From Streptomyces endophytica (GTDB lineage: Bacteria > Actinomycetota > Actinomycetes > Streptomycetales > Streptomycetaceae), in assembly GCF_026153355.1 (NCBI RefSeq), contig NZ_CP110636.1, positions 806,001 through 870,000 of the forward strand: a DNA stretch of 64,000 nucleotides, read 5' to 3'. The notes under the pieces were generated by a model. It saw only the letters and a list, made by a program, of their open reading frames with translations. It was not told where the DNA came from and did not search any database. Below, in pieces: positions 1 through 8,518 of this stretch (position 1 is the first letter of the stretch; each line of letters opens with the position of its first letter). Position numbers and translations under genes: made by a program.

Positions 1-134
1 AGATACTCCGCGACATCGCCGTACGTCATGACCCGGCCGGCCGGGATCAGCTCGGCGACGGAGAGCACCCGCTCGGCATAGGCGGGCAGCTCCCCGGCGT
101 CGGCGCCGGGCGCCGTGTCTCCGGTACCACTCAT
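1..134 (-). CDS. MGMT-family alkyltransferase-like protein, N-terminal fragment
   Basis: The first 44 residues of a protein that runs off the left edge. The ATG is at 132-134. After a short Gly/Ala-rich leader the segment reads AYAERVLSVAELIPAGRV followed by MTYGDVAEYL. This is the start of the DNA-binding domain of the O6-alkylguanine methyltransferase superfamily (GRV.TYGdvA). In Streptomyces the short versions are usually alkyltransferase-like proteins that flag alkylated bases for nucleotide excision repair and lack the PCHR cysteine. The region that would hold the cysteine lies outside the window, so ATL cannot be told from true methyltransferase here. It is divergent from the membrane-protein gene at 323; the 188 bases between hold nothing I recognise. 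Confidence 0.72.
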   Translation of the reverse strand, partial: MSGTGDTAPGADAGELPAYAERVLSVAELIPAGRVMTYGDVAEY

Positions 135-322
135 TCGGTCCATCCTGCCGCACGGCACCGACAATGGGAGCGGACGCACGGTCCACCACCCTTCGGAACA
201 CCGGCGGCGGCCGCCACCGGACCCGGCACGGTGGCAGAGGTTCCGCTTCCCGTCACCCCGAAATGCACCCTGATGCCCCCCTCCACCGGTCGGCCGTGCC
301 ACCATCTTCCGGACGGTGACTG

Positions 323-3273
323 GTGATACGAGATCAAGAAGAGACGGCCGAGCAGCAGGGCGCGGCGCCTCCACGGGAGGCGGGCGCCCCTGAAGCGCTG
401 CCCGTCGAGGGGAAGCACCAACGGAGGCCGGCCACGGCTTCCGCTACCGAAAAGGCGAGCACGATCAAGAAGGCCGAACGACCGGGGGCGTCCCAGAGGC
501 CGGAAGGGCCCAAGGAGCCCGCACCACCCAAGGGACATGAGGAGGAGCCGAGGAGCGACCGGCAACACCAGCAGGCCGAGGACGACGCGCACGTGGAGCA
601 CGGCAAGGGCGCCGAGCCGGGCCCGGTCGCGGCCCGCGGCATGTCCCGGACGGGTTCGCACCGCGACGGGGCGGCCGCCGACGAGTGCGGCGAGTTCCAC
701 GTCGACCGGGTCTCGGGCGACGAGCCGCTGCTGCCCGCCCGGGTGCACCGGCCCTCCGACCTGCTGCGGCTGCTGCTCGGCATGGCCGGCATCGCCCTGG
801 TCCTCGGTCTGGCCACGTTCGCGCACGGCACCACCGCGGGCCTGGCCCGGGACATCGGCACCGGTGCGCGGGCCACTCCCCCGCTGCTGATCAATCTGGC
901 CGGGCTGACCGCCAGCGTCGCGGTGCTGATCGTGCCGGTGGCGTTCGCCGTCGAGCGGCTGGTCAAGCGGGACGGGCTGCGGATCGCGGACGGTGTGCTC
1001 GCCGCCGTCCTGGCGCACGGGGTGTCGCTCGCCACCGACCTGTGGGTGGCCGAGTCCGCCCCGGCCTCCATCAGGGTGGCGCTGACCCAGCCGCTGGCGA
1101 ACGGCTCGCTCTCCGCGCCGGTGCACAGCTATCTGGCGCCGGTGATCGCCTACATGACGGCGGTGGGCATGTCCCGGCGGCCGCGCTGGCGGGTCGCGAT
1201 GTGGGGCGTGCTGCTGCTCGACGCGTTCGCGGTGCTGGTCGGCCGCTACACCACACCGTTCGCGATCATCACGACGGTGCTGATCGGCTGGACCGTGGCG
1301 TTCGGCACCCTCTACGCCGTCGGCTCCCCCAACGTCCGCCCACCGGGCAGAACCTCCTCGCCGGGCTGCGCCGGGTCGGCTTCCGCCCGGTCAGCGCGCT
1401 GCGCGCGGAGGACACCGCCAACCCCGAGCACGCCGACCGCGGCCGCCGCTACCTCGTCACCCTGGAGGACGGCCCGCCGATCGACGTCACCGTGGTCGAC
1501 CGCGAGCAGCAGGCGCAGGGCTTCTTCTACCGGGTCTGGCGCCGGCTGTCGCTGCGCGGCATCAACCAGCGCCGCAGCCTGCAGTCGCTGCGCCAGGCCC
1601 TGGAGCAGGAGGCGCTGCTGGCGTACGCGGCGATCGCGGCCGGCGCCCACGCCCCCAAGCTGATCGCCACCTCCGAGCTCGGCCCGGACGCGGTGATGCT
1701 GGTCTACGAGCACATCGGGGGCCGCACCTTCGACTCGCTGGCCGACGAGGAGATCACCGACGCGCTGATGCACAGCGCCTGGCGGCAGGTCGAGGCGCTG
1801 CAGTCGCGGCGGATCGCGCACCGGCGGCTGGTCGGCGACGCGCTGCTGGTGGATCGTTCCGGCAACATCGTGCTGACCGAGCTGCGCGGCGGGGAGATCG
1901 CGGCCGGTGACCTCGTACTGCGGATGGACATCGCCCAGCTGCTGGTCACGCTGGGTCTGCGGGTCGGCGCGGAACGGGCGGTGGCGGCGGCCGTCGAGGT
2001 GCTCGGCCCGGACGCGGTCGCGGACAGCCTGCCGCTGCTCCAGCCGATCGCGCTGAGCCGTACCACCCGGGCCACGCTGCGCCAGCTGGCCCGCGAGCGT
2101 GCCAAGCGGGAGCGGGAGGCGGTGCTGGCGGCATCGCAGGCCGCCAAGGAGGCGCGGGAGGCCCGGGAGGCGGCCCCGAAGGACCGCAGGACGCTGCGGG
2201 CCGAGCGGCACGCGGAGAAGAACGCCGAGAAGCGGGCCCTGGACGAGGCGAGCGAGGAGGCCCGCGAGGAGGACCTGCTGGCCCAGATCCGCCGGCAGGT
2301 GCTGCTGATCCGGCCCACCGCGGTGATCGAGCCGGCGAAGCTGGAGCGGCTCAGCCCGCGGATCCTCATCAGCTGGATCGCCGGTGCCTTCGCGGTGTAC
2401 CTGCTGCTGTCCCAGCTCACCAACTTCAACCTCGGCGACGTCGTCAGCGAGGCCCAGTGGGTGTGGGTGCTGGTGGCGATGTTCTTCTCGGCGACGACGT
2501 ACATCGCGGCGGCGATGAGCCTTCTGGGTTTCGTCACGGAGAAGGTGTCGTTCGTCCGGACCATGATCGCGCAGATCGCCGGCAACTTCGTGAAGCTGGT
2601 GGCGCCCGCCGCGATCGGCGGGGTGGCGCTCAACACCCGCTTCCTGCAGCGTGCCGGGGTCCGGCCCGGGCTGGCGGTGGCGAGCGTCGGCGCCTCGCAG
2701 CTGTTCGGGCTGGGCAGCCACATCTTGCTGCTGCTGGCCTTCGGCTATCTGACCGGCACCGAGCAGACCCAGGACATCTCGCCGTCCCGTACGGTCATCG
2801 CCGGGCTGCTGACCGTGGCCGTGCTGGTGCTGGTCGTCACGGCCGTGCCGGTGCTGCGGAAGTTCGTCTCGACGCGGGTGCGGTCGCTGTTCGCCGGTGT
2901 GGTGCCGCGGATGCTGGACATCCTGCAGCGGCCGCGGAAGCTGGTCACCGGCATCGGCGGGATGCTGCTGCTGACGGCGGCGAACGTGATGTGCCTGGAC
3001 GCCTCGATCCGGGCGTTCGGCGGCGGCGACAAGATCAGTTACGCGAGCATCGCGGTCGCCTTCCTCGCCGGCAACGCGCTGGGTTCGGCCGCTCCGACAC
3101 CGGGCGGTGTGGGCGCCGTCGAAGGTGCGCTGATCACCGCGCTGACCATCGCGGGCCTGCCCGGCGACACCGCGTTCCCGGCGGTGCTGCTGTTCCGGCT
3201 GATGGTCTTCTGGCTGCCGGTCCTGCCGGGCTGGCTGGCCTTCACGTATCTGACGCGCAAGGGCGAGATCTGA
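323..3273 (+). CDS. Flippase-like / lysylphosphatidylglycerol synthase TM-domain membrane protein (frameshifted)
   Basis: Large polytopic protein of about 983 residues. It has a hydrophilic N-terminus (about residues 1-145), roughly six membrane helices (150-340), a soluble middle with a degenerate kinase-like stretch (LIATSELGPDAVMLVYEH), a Lys/Glu-rich likely coiled coil near 600-650, and a C-terminal eight-helix block (from about 670) of the LPG_synthase_TM/UPF0104 family, ending in PTPGGVGAVEG and LPGWLAF. This family is linked to lipid or aminoacyl-lipid translocation; the substrate is unknown. The frame changes near 1345 in a C/G-rich run, and the span is one base short of whole codons. 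The GTG at 323 is the furthest start in frame. An ATG at 641 would drop most of the low-complexity leader and cannot be excluded. Confidence 0.8.
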
Positions 3274-3325
3274 CCCGCCGGGGGCGCCCCCGGCCTGGGG
3301 CGGCCGGGCACAGCCGGGTAACTCG

Positions 3326-3360
3326 AAGGCGCCGGTCCGTGACGTACGGACCGGCGCCTT
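3326..3360. terminator. Perfect 15-bp inverted repeat, bidirectional terminator
   Basis: Arms 3326-3340 and 3346-3360 are exact reverse complements separated by five bases. The arms begin AAGG and end CCTT. It sits between the convergent flippase-like gene (stop at 3273) and moeZ (stop at 3418), so it probably ends transcription from both sides. Confidence 0.75.
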
Positions 3361-3417
3361 CGGCGCTGTGCAGGGCGCGGTGATCAGCCCACCGGCTCGA
3401 TCAGTGGGCCGGCTCGA

Positions 3418-4595
3418 TCAGTAAACCGGCTTCTCCGGCTCGACGGTGTTGACCCAGCCGATGACGCCGCCGCCCACGTGGACCGCGTCGGCGAAGCCCG
3501 CGGACTTCAGGACGGCGAGCACCTCGGCGGAGCGGACGCCCGTCTTGCAGTGCAGGACGATCTTGCGGTCCTGGGGAGGTCCTGGAGTGCGGTGCCCATC
3601 AGGAACTCGTTCTTGGGGATCAGCCGGGCGCCGGGGATGGAGACGATCTCGTACTCGTTCGGCTCGCGGACGTCGATGATGTCGATCTTCTCATCGGCGT
3701 CGATCCACTCCTTGAGCTGCTGCGGAGTGATCGTCGAGCCGGCCGCCGCCTCCTGGGCCTCCTCGGAGACCACGCCGCAGAACGCCTCGTAGTCGATGAG
3801 CTCGGTGACGGTCGGGTTCTCGCCGCAGACCGCGCAGTTGGGGTCCTTGCGGACCTTTACCTGACGGTACGTCATCTCCAGCGCGTCGTAGATCATCAGA
3901 CGGCCGACGAGCGGGTCGCCGATGCCGGCGAGCAGCTTGATGGCCTCGTTGACCTGGATGGAGCCGATGGAGGCGCACAGCACACCGAGGACGCCGCCCT
4001 CGGCGCAGGAGGGCACCATGCCCGGCGGCGGGGGCTCCGGGTACAGGCAGCGGTAGCAGGGGCCGTGCTCGGACCAGAAGACCGAGGCCTGACCGTCGAA
4101 GCGGTAGATCGAGCCCCAGACGTACGGCTTGTTCAGCAGCACGCAGGCGTCGTTGACGAGATAGCGGGTGGCGAAGTTGTCGGTGCCGTCCACGATCAGG
4201 TCGTACTGGGCGAAGAGCTCCATGACGTTCGTGGAGTCGAGGCGCTCTTCGTGGAGGTTGACCGTGACGTACGGGTTGATGCCCAGCACCGTGTCCTTGG
4301 CGGACGCGGCCTTGGAGCGGCCGATGTCCGCCTGGCTGTGGATGATCTGGCGCTGCAGGTTCGACTCGTCGACCTCGTCGAACTCCACGATGCCGAGGGT
4401 GCCGACGCCGGCCGCGGCCAGGTACATCAGCGCGGGCGAGCCCAGGCCGCCGGCGCCGACACAGAGCACCTTGGCGTTCTTCAGCCGCTTCTGCCCGTCC
4501 ATTCCGACATCGGGAATGATCAGGTGGCGGGAGTACCTGCGGACCTCGTCGACGGTGAGCTCCGAAGCGGGCTCGACCAGGGGTGGCAGCGACAC
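3418..4595 (-). CDS. moeZ: Adenylyltransferase/sulfurtransferase MoeZ (frameshifted)
   Basis: E1-like ThiF/MoeB enzyme fused to a rhodanese domain. It adenylates and thiocarboxylates small sulfur-carrier proteins for molybdopterin, thiamine and cysteine/thionucleotide biosynthesis. The N-terminal domain shows GAGGLGSPALMYLAAAGVG, DGTDNFATRY and zinc-binding CYRC and CAVC pairs. The rhodanese domain carries IDVREPNEYE and, after the frameshift, HCKTGVRS with the catalytic cysteine. The break is near 3580 in a C run. Restoring one base gives 392 residues, the usual length. The GTG at 4593-4595 is preferred because GAGG lies seven bases upstream and the protein then starts MSLPPLVEP; an in-frame ATG at 4607 is possible. 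It sits 73 bases downstream of the polysaccharide-type operon. Confidence 0.93.
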
Positions 4596-4668
4596 GGATG
4601 ACCTCATCAAGGGGGTTGGTCGGTATCTGAGGACTGGTTGTCTTCCCGTAACACTGCCACGCCCTTCT

Positions 4669-5431
4669 TCATTCCGAGACACCCGGTCCGATGCGCGAGA
4701 CGAATTCGTCCCAGTAGCCGGGCAGGGATTCCAGGCGGTTCCGACCGCGTCGGCGGCCCCGCCCCGGCGGTCGGTGAGGTACACGGTGCCCGCACCTTGC
4801 CAGCGGGCGATCCGCAGCGCTTCGTCCAGGTGTGTCCGCGGCACGCTGTGTACGAGGTGACAGAACCGCTCCGGAGGGTGGTCGGCGGTCCACTCCGCCA
4901 CCTGTGACCAGCGGTAGTCCGCCCATCGGCCGGCGAAGGTGACCAGCTGGTCGGCGGATTCGGCGTAGCCGGGGTGCGGGTGGCTGCCGTGCCCGAGAAC
5001 GAGGTGGCCGTCCGGGCACAGGACGCGCAGGGCGGCGGCGATCCGCCGCGTGGCGGGCAGCAGGGCCCGGTCCGTGGGGGTGCGGTCCAGCCAGAAGCCG
5101 TCGACTCGGTACCACTCCAGGTAGCGGTGGGCGTCGGAGAGCAGCTCGCCGAAGGGGCGGGTGCCCCGGCCGAGGTCCAGGTGTCCCAGTACTCGGACAC
5201 CCGTCTCACGCAGGCGGGCGGCGGCCGGGGCGCAGTGCGGGTCGGGCCGGGCGCCGGGCCCGTTGGACACGTCGAGCACCGCCCAGTGCACCAGGCCCGG
5301 CCCGCAGCCGAGCAGTCCGGCCCATTCGGCGGGCGCGAGCAGCGGATGGGCGAAGCCGGGCACGCCCAGCCGAGCGGGGCGGCGCCGGTCGGGGCGCGGG
5401 TGGGGCCGGCGGGGGTGGTCAGATGCGACAC
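4669..5431 (-). CDS. Spherulin-4-type TIM-barrel protein (frameshifted)
   Basis: About 254 residues once two lost bases are restored. The first break is just after the leader (near 5368) and the second near the 3' end (near 4735). Recognisable pieces are GVPGFAHPLLAPAEW, VHWAVLDVSNGPG, RVLGHLDLGRG, WYRVDGFWLDR, HPHPGYAESADQLVTF and CHLVHSVPR. These resemble the spherulation-specific family 4 proteins, a glycoside-hydrolase-like TIM-barrel group related to endo-alpha-1,4-polygalactosaminidases, the class that includes the PelA hydrolase domain. No signal peptide is visible, so it may act in the cytoplasm or lack classical export. The GTG start overlaps the upstream epimerase by 13 bases, implying translational coupling. 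Function in glycan processing is inferred from fold and context. Confidence 0.75.
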
Positions 5432-6374
5432 GCGGCCTCCATCCAGATGTCGGCGAGGGACTCCTCCAGGACGATCCGGGGCGCCAGCCGAGCCGGTCGC
5501 GGGCGGTGCGGACGTCGGCCTGCTGCCAGGTGCCGCAGCCGTCCGGGTACGGGTAGGTGGCGGGCGGCGAACCGACCGGGTGGTCGCCCGCCGGGCCGGG
5601 GATGACGAGACGGGCCGGCGGGGAGTCGAGCTCGTGCAGCGCGCCGCCGAAGCCGGCGACCCGGGCGAGCACCGAGGCGGCCTCGCGCAGCCGTACCGCG
5701 CGGCCGGTCCCGATGTTGACCACGCCCTGCGCGGCGGACAGCGAGGCGGCGTGCACCGCGCGGGCGACGTCGCGGACGTCGACGAAGTCCCGCTGCACGC
5801 CGAGCCCGCCGAGCTTGAGTTCGTTGTCGCCGGACTGCATGGCACGGCGCATGGCCTCGGCGAGCCGGCCGAGCGGGGAGCCGGCCGGGGTACCGGGGCC
5901 GACCGGTGAGAAGACCCGGAGCACGACCGCGTCGAGGCCGGAGCCCAGGACGAGTTCGGTGGCGGCCAGTTTGCTGACGCCGTACGGACCGCCGGGGCGC
6001 GGTACGGCGTCCTCGGCGGTCGACGAACCGGGCTGCGAGGGACCGTACTCGGAGGCGCAGCCGAGGTGGACCAGGCGGGCGCCGCAGCCGCTGCGGCGCA
6101 GCGATTCGCAGATGGTGGCGACCGCGACGGTGTTGTGCCGGGTCAGCTCGCGGGCGCCGCCGCGGGTGGCGCCGGCGCAGTTGATGACCACGCCGGGGTG
6201 GACCGCGTCGAGGAAGCGGGTGAGCGCCCCGGGGCTGCCGGTGGCCAGGTCGAAGCGGACGTCGGCGTCGTCGCCCCGGCCGAGGGCGGTGAGCTGGACG
6301 GCGGGGTCGGCGAGCAGGCGGTCGGCGACGTAACGGCCGAGGTAGCCGTTGGCGCCGATGAGCAGCACCCTCAT
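5419..6374 (-). CDS. NAD-dependent epimerase/dehydratase, extended SDR (frameshifted)
   Basis: Sugar-nucleotide-type short-chain dehydrogenase of 318 residues after one base is restored near 5483. The Rossmann motif GANGYLGRYVADRLL opens the protein, followed by VINCAGATRGG, the active-site region with YGVSKLAATELVL (YxxxK), FSPVGPG and DFVDVRDVARAVH. Such enzymes epimerise or dehydrate NDP-sugars. Next to a PelF-like glycosyltransferase the obvious hypothesis is a PelX-like UDP-GlcNAc/GalNAc 4-epimerase, but the substrate cannot be read from sequence. The start ATG overlaps the preceding reading frame as ATGA, and the last codons (MEAACRI) overlap the next gene, so it is an internal cistron of the operon. 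Confidence 0.85.
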
Positions 6375-6421
6375 CGTGCGACCCCCCGGTGCCGTCGCGC
6401 TTCGGTCGGCTGGACGTTCAT
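6371..6421 (-). CDS. Possible 16-codon leader ORF overlapping the epimerase start
   Basis: ATG at 6419-6421 opens MNVQPTEARRHRGVAR and stops in an ATGA overlap with the epimerase start. AGGAG lies eight bases upstream of this ATG, the best ribosome-binding site nearby. The same frame is also the extreme C-terminus of the upstream membrane protein as called here. If that gene has lost bases in its low-complexity tail it would instead stop at the TAG at 6433-6435, and this tiny ORF would be an independent coupling or leader peptide. Confidence 0.35.
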   Translation of the reverse strand: MNVQPTEARRHRGVAR

Positions 6422-8218
6422 GTGTCGTGCTCCTAAGGAGGATGGTGGGAAGTGCGTGCGCTCCGGCCGGGTCGGCGTCCGTCGTGGGGACGGGGGCCGC
6501 GTGGGGGGCGTGGTCCGCAGCGGGCGGGCCGCAGCGGCCGGAGGTGCCGGGGAGGCCGTTGCCGGGTGCCTCCGCGACGGTGGTGCGTGGTGCGGGCGCC
6601 CGGGTGGGGCGGGCTGGGGGTACGGGCCGGTGGCCGTCGGGAGGGTCACGGCCGGGGCGCCTTCGCGGGCGGGCGGGGGCGGTGAGTGCGCGCAGGCGCC
6701 GGTGAGCGCCCGCAGGCCGTACGCGAGGAGGCCGAGGGCGGCGGCGGTGCAGGCCAGGGCGGGGACCGCGGCCGGTCCGACGGCGGCGGCCAGCTCCCGG
6801 ACCGGGGCGTCGAGCGGGGGCGCGCCGGGGAGCCGGGCGAGCAGGGCGAGGGCGGGGGCGAGCGCCTCCAGGGCGGCGCCCGCGGCCAGGCCGCGGGCGG
6901 CGGGCCGGGGGAAGCCGTGGACGGTGAGCAGCCGGGCGAGGAAGAGCAGCAGCCCGAGGGCGAGGGGGGCCACCACCGGGAGGGCGCCGCCGTCGCTCGC
7001 GTCGAGGGCCGCCCGGGCGCCGAGGAGCAGCGCGGTCAGCGTGGTCAGGAAGAGCAAGGTGGTGCCGAGCAGCAGCGGCCGGATGCGGGCCGCGAACTCG
7101 CCCAGGCCGCGGCTGGCGGCCAGGGCCCGGCGGCCGCGCACGGCGAACCAGCGGGCGCAGCCGGCCGCGGGGAGCACGGCGAGGGTGAGGGCGACGGCGG
7201 CGGCGAGGGCGGGGCGGGGGTGGGCGGCCGCCGGGTCGGGGCCGCCCGGCAGCAGTCGGGCGAGCAGCCGGTCGCCGCCGAGCGCGTAGCCGACGGTCCA
7301 GCAGGTCCACAGGGTGGCGGCGCGGGGGCCGGTGCCGGGGTGGCGGGGGCGGAGCGGTCCGGAGCGTACGGCCAGCCGGACGGCGAGGGCGGTCAGCACC
7401 AGCCCGGTGACGCCAACGGCCGTACGGGCCTGGGGTGTTGCGGTGCCGCCCAGGGAGGCGAGGGCGGCGAGCGTGGCGGCGCAGAGGGCGCCGGGGAGGA
7501 GGTGCAGCGAGGCGGCGCAGCGTCCCCCCCACCCCCGAACCCACCCCCCGCCCCCTCCCCCGAAGGGGGAGAGGGGGGAGGGGGCGGGGGAGAAGATCCG
7601 CGGCCTGCCGGCACCCTCGGAGTACGTCCACCCCGCCGCCCCGCCGGCGTACGGCGGGCCCGCCGCCCCACCGCCGTAGGACTGCCCGGTCAGGCCGCCC
7701 ACGTACGGCGTTCCGTCCCCGCCGGCGTACGGCGTTCCGTCCCCGCGGCCGTACGGCGTTCCGTCCGCGTCGTCCAGGAGATGGCCCCCCGTCAGGGGAT
7801 GGCCCCCCGCCCCGCGGTCCGCCCCGCCGTCCGCCCCCCACTCCCCCGCCGCGCCGTCCGGGGCTCGCTCTGCCGCGCTCGGGACCGGGCGGGCCGCCGT
7901 GCCCGGCGTGCCGGGTTCCGCGCGCGGTACGCGGGCGTAGAGCTCCTCAGCGAGGGAGAAGACGTCCCGGTGCCGGAAGCGGGCGGCGGTGCGGTCGGTG
8001 ACGCCGTGGGCCTCCAGACCGGCGGCGATCTCCAGCGGGTCGACGGCGTGGGCGCAGAGCGCCTGGTGACGGTGCATCAGGGCGCGCACGGGGTCGGCGG
8101 GGCCGCGGCGGGCGGCGCGCGCGGTGGCGGCCTTGCGGGGCGCGGGGGCGGGCTCCGCGGGGCCGTCGGCCGCGCTGTTCCGGAGGGCACCGGGGGTGCC
8201 GCGGTCCGGTGTGGTCAT
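6371..8218 (-). CDS. Polytopic integral membrane protein with GTPY repeat region
   Basis: 615 residues as read. The first 210 or so are soluble: a conserved-looking block (VDPLEIAAGLEAHGVTD, RHRDVFSLAEELYARV) is followed by a Gly/Pro/Tyr stretch with three GTPY repeats. About eight hydrophobic helices follow (for example LLLGTTLLFLTTLTALLLG and ACTAAALGLLAYGLRAL). The last 90 residues are Pro/Arg/Thr low complexity and may be read in the wrong frame. I cannot assign a family with certainty. By position beside a PelF-like glycosyltransferase it could be the membrane transporter (PelG role), which is an inference. The ATG at 8216-8218 has GGGGGA seven bases upstream and overlaps the preceding stop as ATGA. 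Confidence 0.65.
   Translation of the reverse strand: MTTPDRGTPGALRNSAADGPAEPAPAPRKAATARAARRGPADPVRALMHRHQALCAHAVDPLEIAAGLEAHGVTDRTAARFRHRDVFSLAEELYARVPRAEPGTPGTAARPVPSAAERAPDGAAGEWGADGGADRGAGGHPLTGGHLLDDADGTPYGRGDGTPYAGGDGTPYVGGLTGQSYGGGAAGPPYAGGAAGWTYSEGAGRPRIFSPAPSPLSPFGGGGGGWVRGWGGRCAASLHLLPGALCAATLAALASLGGTATPQARTAVGVTGLVLTALAVRLAVRSGPLRPRHPGTGPRAATLWTCWTVGYALGGDRLLARLLPGGPDPAAAHPRPALAAAVALTLAVLPAAGCARWFAVRGRRALAASRGLGEFAARIRPLLLGTTLLFLTTLTALLLGARAALDASDGGALPVVAPLALGLLLFLARLLTVHGFPRPAARGLAAGAALEALAPALALLARLPGAPPLDAPVRELAAAVGPAAVPALACTAAALGLLAYGLRALTGACAHSPPPPAREGAPAVTLPTATGPYPQPAPPGRPHHAPPSRRHPATASPAPPAAAARPLRTTPPTRPPSPRRTPTRPERTHFPPSSLGARHMNVQPTEARRHRGVAR
7703..7766 (-). repeat. Three 24-bp-period direct repeats encoding GTPY units
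   Basis: The 16-base core GTACGGCGTTCCGTCC (plus strand) occurs at 7703-7718, 7727-7742 and 7751-7766 with exact 24-base spacing. It encodes three octapeptide repeats of the form DGTPYxGG in the N-terminal soluble part of the membrane protein. Two looser GPPYAGG/QSYGGG units continue the pattern. Confidence 0.8.
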
Positions 8219-8430
8219 CGTTCGTCCCCCCTCACGGGGACCGCCGGCGCGTGGGCGCCGCCTACGGGACCGCCTGCGGAACGGATGCCCGGGGCGTGCT
8301 CCCGGGGCGGGCGGCCGCGGCGGCGGAGGCCGTCCCGGTTGCCGGCGTGGGCCACATCGGCCATGCCCGTCACCAGGGCCACACCCACCACTCCCATCGC
8401 GCACATCACGTCCAGCACACCTGTCACCAC
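8215..8430 (-). CDS. Small single-span membrane protein
   Basis: 71 residues. One hydrophobic segment (VLDVMCAMGVVGVALVTGMADVAHAG) at the N-terminus is followed by an Arg/Pro-rich cytoplasmic-type tail. I chose the GTG at 8428-8430 because GGAAGGGG lies eight bases upstream; the in-frame GTG at 8439 is too close to it. The stop overlaps the next start as ATGA. No family recognised. Its place between the glycosyltransferase and the polytopic membrane protein suggests an accessory subunit of the same machinery. Confidence 0.6.
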   Translation of the reverse strand: MVTGVLDVMCAMGVVGVALVTGMADVAHAGNRDGLRRRGRPPREHAPGIRSAGGPVGGAHAPAVPVRGDER

Positions 8431-8518
8431 TGCCGACACCCCTTCCGCTCCGTCACGCCCACCGGCTGCCTCTCGCCCTCTTGGTCCGCGGGCCGCTTCG
8501 CCCCCGTCCCTCGCCGCC

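Noticed and set aside
3507..7841. A single 1444-residue minus-strand reading frame
   Set aside because: It joins moeZ, the spherulin-4-like gene, the epimerase and low-complexity shadow sequence. Each part has its own start, stop and family, and the junctions are frameshifts or out-of-frame gaps.
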